This document shows, in pieces, positions 1-5,798 of a stretch of 11,587 nucleotides of DNA. The notes beneath the pieces were generated by a model, which was not told the origin of the DNA, did no database searches, and saw only the letters and a list, made by a program, of their open reading frames with translations. Each line of letters begins with the position of its first letter. Position 1 is the stretch's first letter. The position numbers and the translations under genes are program-made. Source of the DNA: Porphyromonadaceae bacterium UBA4259 (GTDB lineage: Bacteria; Bacteroidota; Bacteroidia; Bacteroidales; Muribaculaceae); contig DGWL01000003.1 of NCBI GenBank assembly GCA_002396125.1, positions 1 to 11,587 of the forward strand. Direction: 5' to 3'.

Positions 1-448
1 TAGCCTCGGCCATGCGGTGCATGTCCTCCTTGCGCTTGAATGCGCCACCCTGCTCATTGTAAGCATCCATAATCTCGGCAGCGAGCTTGTCGGCCATGGT
101 CTTGCCGCCACGCTTGCGTGCGAAGATGATAAGGTTCTTCATCGAAATTGATTCCTTGCGGTCGGGGCGAATCTCAGTTGGAACCTGGAATGTTGCGCCA
201 CCGATGCGACGAGACTTAACCTCTACTTGTGGGGTCACTTTCTCAAGAGCCTCTTTCCAAATCTCAAGAGGTGCTTTCTCCTCGCTCTTCATCTTGGCAC
301 CCACGAGATCGAGTGCGCTGTAGAAGATGCGGTAAGATGTATTCTTCTTACCATCATACATGAGGTGATTAACGAATTTCGAAACTCGCACGTCACCGAA
401 CTTAGGATCGGGCAAAATGATCCTTTTCTTTGGCTTAGCCTTTCTCAT
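1..448 (-). CDS. rpsG: 30S ribosomal protein S7, partial at C-terminus
   Basis: S7 is a primary 16S rRNA-binding protein that nucleates the 30S head and lines the mRNA exit region. The reading frame starts at the ATG complementary to 446-448 (MRKAKPKKR) and runs open to the window edge, giving 149 codons. The segment from about residue 75 (PQVEVKSRRIGGATFQVP), followed by TEIRPDRKESISMKNL and the stretch GGKTMADKLAAEIMDA, is unmistakably bacterial S7. The visible end (KEDMHRMAEA) falls about nine residues short of the usual 158 of Bacteroides S7, so only the extreme C-terminus lies outside. There is no Shine-Dalgarno sequence; the leader is A-rich, as is usual in this phylum. It follows rpsL by 160 nt and is probably cotranscribed with it; fusA normally comes next in this operon but is not in view. 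Confidence 0.97.
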   Translation of the reverse strand, partial: MRKAKPKKRIILPDPKFGDVRVSKFVNHLMYDGKKNTSYRIFYSALDLVGAKMKSEEKAPLEIWKEALEKVTPQVEVKSRRIGGATFQVPTEIRPDRKESISMKNLIIFARKRGGKTMADKLAAEIMDAYNEQGGAFKRKEDMHRMAEA

Positions 449-505
449 TTTTCTTAATGTAAATTGTAGTTTTTGTCCGCTTGGTTGTTTTCTTCTTTGT
501 TCTTC

Positions 506-527
506 AACGGTCGACTCTTCGACCATT
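506..527 (-). promoter_or_regulatory. Intercistronic mRNA hairpin between rpsL and rpsG
   Basis: In the transcript this forms a 9-bp stem (AAUGGUCGA pairing with UCGACCGUU, one G-U pair) closed by an AGAG tetraloop. It is followed by purine-rich sequence rather than a U tract, so it is not an intrinsic terminator. It lies in an otherwise AT-rich 160-nt gap. In E. coli the rpsL-rpsG gap carries the S7 autoregulatory binding site; whether this hairpin plays that role here is inference. Confidence 0.45.
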
Positions 528-608
528 TACTCAACCCAAATATTCAATCCAATAATCAAAAACTAAGTTTTTAAATTTTGTTTTGTTGTAGTAAAAATTG
601 GTCAGCGT

Positions 609-992
609 TTACTTCTTAGCAGCCTTGGGGCGCTTAGCACCGTACTTAGAGCGGCGCTGAGTGCGACCTGCCACACCGGCAGTATCAAGTGTGCCGCGAA
701 CGATGTGATAACGAACACCGGGGAGATCCTTAACACGACCGCCGCGCACCATAACGATTGAGTGCTCCTGCAGGTTGTGACCCTCTCCGGGGATGTAAGA
801 GTTCACCTCTTTGCCGTTAGTTAATCTCACGCGTGCAACTTTGCGCATAGCCGAGTTTGGCTTCTTGGGGGTGGTGGTGTAAACACGCACGCACACGCCA
901 CGACGCTGTGGGCAAGAATCCAAAGCAGGCGACTTACTTGTACTTTCCAGTGAAGTGCGACCTTTTCTTACTAATTGCTGAATTGTTGGCAT
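609..992 (-). CDS. rpsL: 30S ribosomal protein S12
   Basis: S12 sits at the subunit interface near the decoding centre and controls translational accuracy. The 127-residue frame matches the family in length and sequence: QQLVRKGR at 5-12, VYTTTPKKPNSAMRKVARVRL at 37-57, and GEGHNLQEHS then RGGRVKDLPGVRYH at 69-96. Lys43 and Lys88, the positions where substitutions classically cause streptomycin resistance (mature K42/K87 in E. coli), are both wild type. Asp89, the usual methylthiolation site, is present. The C-terminus has the lysine-rich tail KRPKAAKK. It is the first gene of the transcript, about 140 nt downstream of a strong promoter; rpsG follows after 160 nt. No Shine-Dalgarno sequence is seen before the start. 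Confidence 0.99.
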   Translation of the reverse strand: MPTIQQLVRKGRTSLESTSKSPALDSCPQRRGVCVRVYTTTPKKPNSAMRKVARVRLTNGKEVNSYIPGEGHNLQEHSIVMVRGGRVKDLPGVRYHIVRGTLDTAGVAGRTQRRSKYGAKRPKAAKK

Positions 993-1084
993 CTTAGTTC
1001 TGTTTTACTTTGTTTGAAATTTTAAAATATTACTTAGTTTCTAAAAATGCCTTTAGACTTGAGCGCATTCCTTTTCTTCTCTCA

Positions 1085-1101
1085 CTAAATCAACGATTTA
1101 G
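1085..1101 (-). promoter_or_regulatory. Second hairpin in rpsL leader
   Basis: Perfect 7-bp inverted repeat (CTAAATC and GATTTAG) with a 3-nt loop, in the middle of the untranslated leader of rpsL. It is AU-rich and modest in strength. It could be part of a regulatory leader fold, but there is no direct sign of function. Confidence 0.3.
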
Positions 1102-1116
1102 CCAAAGTCAAAAGGA

Positions 1117-1134
1117 CGCTTTTGCCCAAAAGCG
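1117..1134 (-). promoter_or_regulatory. Hairpin at the predicted 5' end of the rpsL mRNA
   Basis: The transcript strand reads CGCTTTTGGGCAAAAGCG, a perfect stem of at least 7 bp (8 bp if the inner G-C pair forms). It starts 4 nt after the last base of the -7 element, so it should lie at or within about 3 nt of the mRNA 5' end. A 5'-terminal stem-loop can shield mRNA from 5'-dependent decay; that role here is inferred. Confidence 0.5.
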
Positions 1135-1137
1135 ATG

Positions 1138-1169
1138 CAAAGGTACGAACTAATTGACTAATAACCAAA
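1138..1169 (-). promoter_or_regulatory. Sigma-ABfr promoter of the rpsL operon
   Basis: On the minus strand, TTTG (1169-1166), a 20-bp AT-rich spacer, then TACCTTTG (1145-1138) match the Bacteroidota housekeeping consensus TTTG/TAnnTTTG perfectly, with the two box centres 26 bp apart. The predicted start of transcription is about 1134-1136, giving a leader of about 140 nt before rpsL. Confidence 0.85.
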
Positions 1170-1225
1170 CATTTTTGCCCTAAAGTTATTAACAACACAT
1201 GTATTTATTAATAATGTATAAGAAC

Positions 1226-1257
1226 AAAAACCGCCTAACATGGTAAGTGTCAGGCAG
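1226..1257 (-). terminator. Intrinsic terminator of rfbC
   Basis: On the minus strand CTGCCTGACA (1257-1248) pairs with TGTTAGGCGG (1240-1231) as a 10-bp stem with two wobble pairs, loop of 7 nt, followed by TTTTTGTT. The wobbles become A-C mismatches on the plus strand, so it works best for minus-strand transcription. It lies 22 bp beyond the rfbC stop and upstream of the rpsL promoter, which insulates the ribosomal operon. Confidence 0.8.
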
Positions 1258-1278
1258 TTTGCAATATCGTTGATTTCA

Positions 1279-1830
1279 CTAAAATTCAAGAGATTTAACA
1301 TCTTTTAATAGCACTCCTTTCAAATCTTTAGGGCTCAACACCATTTGTGATGGGTCAATCAGCCAATCAATGCCCAAATCAGGGTCATTGAAAGCTATTG
1401 TCATCTCGCTGTGCGGAGCATACACATTGTCGACCTTATACTGGAACTGCGCCCGGTCGCTGAGCACCACAAAGCCGTGAGCAAAACCGCGTGGAATGAA
1501 AAGCTGTTCACCACCCTCTTGCGTGAGTTCGACAGCAACATGCTGCCCCCTGGTGGGACTATCGGGCCTGAGGTCGAGAGCCACATCGAGCACGCGCCCC
1601 ATCGACACGCGCACAAGCTTGGCTTGGCTCCACTGCCCGCGTTGCAGGTGCAGGCCACGCAACACCCCATGAGTAGAGAACGACTCATTATCCTGAACAA
1701 AATTCACCTTGCCCACATGGGCTTCAAATTCCTCACGCTTCCAAGTTTCGCTGAAGTAGCCACGCTCGTCACCGAAGCGCTTGGGCTTGATGAGCCACAC
1801 ACCTTTAATTGAGAGTTCCTGAAATTGCAT
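1279..1830 (-). CDS. rfbC: dTDP-4-dehydrorhamnose 3,5-epimerase
   Basis: RfbC/RmlC epimerises C3 and C5 of dTDP-4-dehydro-6-deoxyglucose, the third step of dTDP-L-rhamnose synthesis for surface polysaccharides. The chosen start gives 183 residues, normal for this cupin family; an in-frame upstream Met (1881) would add 17 residues unlike the family's N-terminus. Visible motifs are DERGYFSE (21-28), QDNES...GVLRGLHLQ (46-63) with the catalytic His61, LFIPRGFAHGF (110-120) and QYKVDNVYAPHSE (130-142). His61, Tyr131 and Asp169 align in spacing with His63, Tyr133 and Asp170 of the Salmonella enzyme. It is a lone gene: rfbA, rfbB and rfbD, often its neighbours, are absent here. It ends at its own terminator and is divergent from the GlmU-like gene. 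Confidence 0.95.
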   Translation of the reverse strand: MQFQELSIKGVWLIKPKRFGDERGYFSETWKREEFEAHVGKVNFVQDNESFSTHGVLRGLHLQRGQWSQAKLVRVSMGRVLDVALDLRPDSPTRGQHVAVELTQEGGEQLFIPRGFAHGFVVLSDRAQFQYKVDNVYAPHSEMTIAFNDPDLGIDWLIDPSQMVLSPKDLKGVLLKDVKSLEF

Positions 1831-1932
1831 TGGAGTTGATTTTCCTATATTATAAATTGTATATGTAAGATTGCATCCCATGGGTTACACATTATATAAT
1901 ATATATAAAGCTAACCGGGGAGTTACAGTCCA

Positions 1933-1940
1933 CAAAATTA
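1933..1940 (-). promoter_or_regulatory. Possible -7 element for rfbC
   Basis: The minus strand reads TAATTTTG, a fit to TAnnTTTG, about 100 nt before the rfbC start. At the expected -33 position there is no TTTG, so the assignment is weak. It lies 34 bp from the -7 element of the divergent gene, so the two promoters would overlap. Confidence 0.35.
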
Positions 1941-1974
1941 CTATAAAAAGTGCAATTATAAATCAAAAAAGCAT

Positions 1975-1982
1975 TACTTTTG
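1975..1982 (+). promoter_or_regulatory. Probable -7 element of the GlmU-like gene
   Basis: TACTTTTG fits TAnnTTTG and stands 31 bp before the start codon, predicting a leader of about 28 nt. The expected -33 position reads TGCA instead of TTTG, so the promoter is half-consensus. An A-rich purine stretch with AGGG (2004-2007 area) lies before the start and may help ribosome binding. Confidence 0.5.
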
Positions 1983-2013
1983 CACCCAATAATTACCAAA
2001 ACAAGGGAAAATC

Positions 2014-3204
2014 ATGATGAACAACATTATTTTCTTCGATGACAATGAGGTGCGCAAGAACTTGCTGCCTCTCACCTACACACGCCCAACAGCGATGCTG
2101 CGATGTGGAATTACCACCATTGCAAGCAAGTGGAAAGCAGCGATTGCCAACGACAAGGCGACCTACTCTTTCCTTACCACACCTTACCTCAAGGCGAAAT
2201 TCCCGCTCATTGCACGACGCGCCAACCTGATGATTGCCGGCCATGTGCTGCCAAGCCCATCGCTGGAGAAGCAGGTGCTTGAGCTCAAGACTGGCGAGGC
2301 GTTGATGCTGGGTGAGGAACTGATAGCATTCCGCGGAGCGGCACGCGACTTCGACAACCGCCATTTCACGAGCGTGGTCTACCCCACCGAGGCTCCTATC
2401 ATGCTGCATTACCCCTATGACATCTTTGAGCAGAATGGCCGCGCCCTGGAACTTGACTACGAGCGCATCACTGCCGGTCGAGAGTCGCAGCCCATATCAA
2501 GCTCCTGCACTGTGATTGGCGACAAGTCGAAGATTTTCATCGAACCCGGAGCCCGCGTCGAGGGAGCTTTTCTCAACACCACCGAGGGCAACATCTACAT
2601 TGGTGCCGATGCCGAGGTGATGGAGGGCTGCTGCATTCGCGCTCCATTTGCCGCATGCCGCCATGCGGTGGTGAAGATGGGTGCAAAAGTATATGGAGCA
2701 ACCACGCTGGGTCCCTACTGCAAGGTGGGCGGCGAGGTTGCCAATGTTGTTTTCTTGGGCTATAGCAACAAGGCCCACGACGGTTTCCTGGGCAATGCGG
2801 TAATTGGCGAGTGGTGCAACATTGGCGGCGGAACCACAGCCAGCAACCTGAAGAATGATTACAGCGAAGTGAAATTGTGGAACTATGCCAGCAAGCGATT
2901 CCTGCGCACCGGCAGGCAGTTTTGCGGTCTCATCATGGGCGACCACTGCAAGACGGGTGTGAACTGCATGATCAACACCGGCACGGTGATGGGTGTGGGA
3001 GTCAACTTGCACGGAGCCGGCTTCCCCCGCCCCTTTGTGGGCTCATTCCACGAGGGCAGCGATGTTGCGGGATTTAAAAATGTGAAGCTCGATGCATTCT
3101 TTGCCACTGCCGAGCGCGTGATGTCGCGCCGCGGTATAGCTCTCACCGATGCCGACCGCACCATCTACGAGGCAATCTACAACATTCGCGACCGGTACAA
3201 ATAA
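2014..3204 (+). CDS. GlmU-like sugar nucleotidyltransferase / acyltransferase
   Basis: 396-residue protein of the Bacteroidota family annotated as alternative GlmU (UDP-GlcNAc diphosphorylase/glucosamine-1-phosphate N-acetyltransferase-like), a cytoplasmic enzyme of cell-wall precursor synthesis by homology. The N-terminal half is a degenerate nucleotidyltransferase fold: it opens with NNIIFFDDNEVRKNLLPLTYTRP (3-25) and lacks the classical GxGTxM loop of E. coli GlmU. From about 165 on it is a left-handed beta-helix with hexapeptide-like turns (IFIEPGARVEG, IYIGADAEVMEG, AVIGEWCNIGGGT). SNKAHDGFLG (251-260) resembles the E. coli GlmU stretch around catalytic His363, making His255 the likely counterpart. 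ATGATG at the start leaves 2014 and 2017 as alternatives. It converges with the patatin gene, 18 bp away, without a visible terminator. The exact substrate is not proven by sequence. Confidence 0.85.
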   Translation: MMNNIIFFDDNEVRKNLLPLTYTRPTAMLRCGITTIASKWKAAIANDKATYSFLTTPYLKAKFPLIARRANLMIAGHVLPSPSLEKQVLELKTGEALMLGEELIAFRGAARDFDNRHFTSVVYPTEAPIMLHYPYDIFEQNGRALELDYERITAGRESQPISSSCTVIGDKSKIFIEPGARVEGAFLNTTEGNIYIGADAEVMEGCCIRAPFAACRHAVVKMGAKVYGATTLGPYCKVGGEVANVVFLGYSNKAHDGFLGNAVIGEWCNIGGGTTASNLKNDYSEVKLWNYASKRFLRTGRQFCGLIMGDHCKTGVNCMINTGTVMGVGVNLHGAGFPRPFVGSFHEGSDVAGFKNVKLDAFFATAERVMSRRGIALTDADRTIYEAIYNIRDRYK

Positions 3205-3222
3205 CTAGCAGGTATATTTTTG

Positions 3223-5322
3223 TCAGAAGTCAAGACCCAGCGACAACAGGAAGTTCACGCGATGGGTGTGACTGCTCCAGCCCAGCGAGCAAGATAGCGG
3301 ACCAATGATGCCCGCGTTATAATAATAGCCTAACTGAACTCCCCACAACGGCTTGCGGTCGAAAATGTCACCAAGTTTGGAATTGTGCTCAGCCACACTG
3401 CCGTCGAGGATGAGATAGTGACGCCCGGTTATGCGCTGCTGCACGCGCAACGAAGCGCTCACAAATTTACTGTCAAAAAACTCGGCGTGCCCAAAGCCCG
3501 GTTGCGGCAACTGCTGCGGGAAAAACTTGCCATAGGACGTGCCGCCCACCACGTTACCGGCTGTGACGGGCAAGTCATCGCCAAAGACAAAACGGCCCTG
3601 CACTTGTGGCCTGATGTGGGTAGTGCCCGTGAGGGCAAAGGTCATTTGCCACAATGCCATCACCTGAGTAAAACCGCTGTGTCCTTTCCATTGGGCAAAA
3701 TTGTCGGTATAATAAGCCAACTGCGCCTCGGCACGCATACCACGCCTGGTGAAGTAGCGCTTATCCTCATTGTCATAGCGCAAGCCCAGGTGATAGTTGA
3801 AGTAGTGCTCATTGGGCTTGAAAGTAATCGTGCTGTACTCATTCCACAACCCCTTGAAGAAATGGTAGTGCTCCCACCCCACCCCAACTTCACAGTTGAA
3901 ATTCAAGGCATCGAGCGAGAAAAGTTTCACATTGGCCTTTTGATAGATTAGCGACACATTATTGCTGCGTTTTCCCTTGGTGTAGAGGTCGCTGTATTTA
4001 TACCAGAATTCATAGGACAGACCCATTTTCTTGAATTCCCATGGCTCAAAATCAAGTCCCAGCCTAAGCATTGCGCGCAATCCCAGCCTGACGGTAAGGT
4101 CCAGTTCCTTGTTTATCTTGCCTCCCAGGTAGTAATGACTGTTGAGCATCAGGGCTGCCCAGTCCTCGGTGTCGAAACGTGCGCCCACACTTGCCACGAT
4201 GGTGTTATTCTTGCGTATGTCGATGAGACCGCCCTTGCCGTCGTAACTGTCGCTGCTGTCGTGCCACGGGGTGAACACCGCGGTGTGCATCGAGTAGTCG
4301 CGAGCCGGGTCGGCGCCTGCGAGCACCTTGAGCATCTTGATAGAGTCGAGTTTCTCGCGTGCTGCTTCCTCGCCGCGCTCCATGAGAGTGTTCAGCGCCC
4401 CCGGCGTGAAGCTGCCACTGGTGTAGCCGCGCACCGGCACCTTGATGAGCACATCGCAATATTTCTCGTTCTCTCGAGCACGGCGGCTAACGTCGCTTCC
4501 TGCCGAGCGCTCCATCACATCCATGAGTGTGCGGTATTCCTTGTCGGTACCCAGTCCAAGGTCAAATTTCACACCAATCACGATATCGGCACCAAGGCGC
4601 CGTGCCAGGTCGGCGGCAAAGTTATTCTTGGCACCACCGTCAACGAGCACCATGTCGCCAATGTGCATGGGTGTGAACACGCCGGGAATCGACATGCTGG
4701 AACGAATGCTTTTCACCAGGTAACCGCTAGTGAGGTCGGCCTCGCTGTCGGTCACAAGGTCGGTAGCCACACAGGCAAACTGCCGCGGCAGGTCGCGCAG
4801 GAAGTTCAAGCTGTCGGTATAGCCACGCAGGTAGTGCTCAAAGGCCCGCTCCACATTGGTGCCTCTAATCACGCCGCCCGGTTGTGGGTCAATACCCTCG
4901 CCCACATAGAAGTCGCGCTCATAGAGATAGGTGTTTTGCGCATCGCGGTCGCCAAGCGTCAAGCGGCTGGCGTCATCGCGATCGAGGAAGAGCTCGGCCC
5001 AGTCCATTGTGCGGAACATTTCGCCAATGTCGCTGCTATTGTAACCCACGCTGTAGAGCGCGCCCACAATGCTTCCCATGCTGGTACCCACCACCATGTC
5101 GACCGGTATTCCGGTCTCCTCAATCACTTTGAGAGCTCCCACATGGATGGCTCCAAAGGCACCACCGCCACTGAGCACCACCGCCACTTTCTTGCGCTGG
5201 AGGTCAGTGTCAGCGAATTTTCCCACTTGCGTCTGCACGCTATCGCCACTCGCCACTTGAGCCCATGCCTGCAAGGCCACCATGAGCCATGCCATCAATA
5301 TGATAATAGATTTCTTTGCCAT
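3223..5322 (-). CDS. Patatin-like phospholipase with outer-membrane beta-barrel
   Basis: 699-residue exported protein. Residues 1-21 (MAKKSIIILMAWLMVALQAWA) are a signal peptide with cleavage likely after AWA. The patatin domain (about 45-250) has the oxyanion loop GGGAFG (52-57), the nucleophile elbow GTSMG with Ser81, and the DGG motif with Asp228, so the Ser-Asp dyad is intact. After a linker (about 255-365) without a clear POTRA pattern, the rest (about 370-699) consists of alternating hydrophobic and aromatic strands and ends in LLSLGLDF, a terminal Phe as expected of a BAM-assembled barrel. This is the architecture of PlpD-type (type Vd-like) proteins, where the barrel places a lipase in or across the outer membrane. 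The Bacteroidota versions have no well-defined physiological substrate. Start choice: Met1 gives the two lysines needed for a signal-peptide n-region; Met10 would not. Confidence 0.9.
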   Translation of the reverse strand: MAKKSIIILMAWLMVALQAWAQVASGDSVQTQVGKFADTDLQRKKVAVVLSGGGAFGAIHVGALKVIEETGIPVDMVVGTSMGSIVGALYSVGYNSSDIGEMFRTMDWAELFLDRDDASRLTLGDRDAQNTYLYERDFYVGEGIDPQPGGVIRGTNVERAFEHYLRGYTDSLNFLRDLPRQFACVATDLVTDSEADLTSGYLVKSIRSSMSIPGVFTPMHIGDMVLVDGGAKNNFAADLARRLGADIVIGVKFDLGLGTDKEYRTLMDVMERSAGSDVSRRARENEKYCDVLIKVPVRGYTSGSFTPGALNTLMERGEEAAREKLDSIKMLKVLAGADPARDYSMHTAVFTPWHDSSDSYDGKGGLIDIRKNNTIVASVGARFDTEDWAALMLNSHYYLGGKINKELDLTVRLGLRAMLRLGLDFEPWEFKKMGLSYEFWYKYSDLYTKGKRSNNVSLIYQKANVKLFSLDALNFNCEVGVGWEHYHFFKGLWNEYSTITFKPNEHYFNYHLGLRYDNEDKRYFTRRGMRAEAQLAYYTDNFAQWKGHSGFTQVMALWQMTFALTGTTHIRPQVQGRFVFGDDLPVTAGNVVGGTSYGKFFPQQLPQPGFGHAEFFDSKFVSASLRVQQRITGRHYLILDGSVAEHNSKLGDIFDRKPLWGVQLGYYYNAGIIGPLSCSLGWSSHTHRVNFLLSLGLDF

Positions 5323-5329
5323 AAGGTGA

Positions 5330-5361
5330 CAAAGTTACATAATAATTCACTTTTCACCAAA
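5330..5361 (-). promoter_or_regulatory. Sigma-ABfr promoter of the patatin gene
   Basis: On the minus strand, TTTG (5361-5358), 20 bp, then TAACTTTG (5337-5330) match both consensus boxes perfectly, with centres 26 bp apart. Only 7 bp separate the -7 element from the ATG at 5322, so the predicted start of transcription (about 5325-5327) leaves a leader of at most about 5 nt. Confidence 0.8.
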
Positions 5362-5415
5362 ATTTGCAATTTTTTATTATTAGTGTTGAGTAACAACAGT
5401 GGCAAAAACAAGGGG

Positions 5416-5430
5416 GTCGCCGCCGGCGAC
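5416..5430. repeat. Small GC-rich inverted repeat
   Basis: GTCGCC, GCC, GGCGAC: a perfect 6-bp stem with 3-nt loop in an AT-rich intergenic stretch. The flanking CAAGGGGG (5409-5416) could alternatively pair with CCCCCTTG (5452-5459) of the neighbouring palindrome, so the two structures may compete. No U tract, so not a terminator. Confidence 0.6.
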
Positions 5431-5442
5431 AAGTTAGTATTT

Positions 5443-5510
5443 GTAACATACCCCCCTTGACACTTATTCCACTCGCTATCGCTCGTTCCACAAGTGTCAA
5501 AGGGGGTTAC
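5443..5510. repeat. Long imperfect palindrome (possible intergenic repeat element)
   Basis: CCCCCCTTGACACTT (5451-5465) is complementary to AAGTGTCAAAGGGGG (5492-5506) with one mismatch, and an outer GTAAC (5443-5447) pairs with GTTAC (5506-5510) after a short bulge. The 26-nt loop (5466-5491) carries the direct repeat TTCCAC at both ends around a CGCTATCGCTCG core. Neither strand has a T tract after the stem, so it is not an ordinary terminator. The form suggests a REP- or MITE-like dispersed element, but no transposase or target duplication is visible. Confidence 0.6.
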
Positions 5511-5511
5511 T

Positions 5512-5697
5512 CAAAGGTCAGCCTTCGGCTGAAATGCGATGAGCTAAAGATTCCCAAAAGTCAGCCTTCGGCTGAACTGCGATGAGCTAAGATTCACAAA
5601 GGTCAGACCTTCGGCTGAACTGCGATGAGCTAAAGATTCACAAAGGTCAGCCTTCGGCTGAACTGCGATGAGCTAAAGTTTTTTAAAGGTCGGCTTT
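5512..5697. repeat. Tandem array of about five 43-bp units, each with a hairpin
   Basis: The motif GTCAG/GTCGG recurs at 5517, 5560, 5602, 5646 and 5689, spacings 43, 42, 44 and 43 bp. Each unit has a core TCAGCCTTCGGCTGA (6-bp stem, 3-nt loop), then ACTGCGATGAGCTAAAGATT and a short A-rich link. Unit 1 has A for C after the core; unit 3 has an extra A in the left arm (TCAGACC); unit 5 is decayed (CGGCTTTCGGCTG) and cut short. There are no unique spacers, so this is not a CRISPR array. It directly adjoins the palindrome at 5443-5510. Confidence 0.85.
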
Positions 5698-5713
5698 CGG
5701 CTGTGGATGTGCG

Positions 5714-5765
5714 AAAAAAGTGGCGGAGAGTGCACTGCTGCAGTTCACACATCCGCCACTCTTTT
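5714..5765 (-). terminator. Strong terminator after the lipoprotein genes
   Basis: AGTGGCGGA (5719-5727) and TCCGCCACT (5752-5760) form a perfect 9-bp stem, topped by an inner stem (GTGCACTG with CAGTTCAC, one mismatch). On the minus strand the stem runs into TTTTTT, 39 bp past the lipoprotein stop at 5799. The plus strand also reads CTTTTATT after the stem, so it may be bidirectional. Confidence 0.88.
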
Positions 5766-5798
5766 ATTCGTGACTAATTTTTTAAAATATAAATGCTA

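Noticed and set aside
1411..1812. 133-codon open frame on the plus strand
   Set aside because: Complement of rfbC, which is certain from its active-site motifs.
1831..1881. 17-residue N-terminal extension of rfbC
   Set aside because: RmlC proteins begin close to the MQFQELSIKGVWLI segment, and the extra residues (MGCNLTYTIYNIGKSTP) come from AT-rich promoter-like DNA.
4135..5460. 441-codon open frame on the plus strand
   Set aside because: It lies antisense to the patatin/beta-barrel gene, whose catalytic motifs, signal peptide and promoter are clear. The translation is His/Ala/Val-rich without any recognisable domain, as expected of a shadow frame in GC-rich DNA.
5443..5510. Intrinsic terminator
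   Set aside because: The stem is strong, but neither strand has a T tract after it and the loop is 26 nt; a proper terminator for the upstream genes already lies at 5714-5765.
5512..5697. CRISPR-like array
   Set aside because: The units follow one another with no unique spacers, vary in length and sequence, and no cas gene is nearby.
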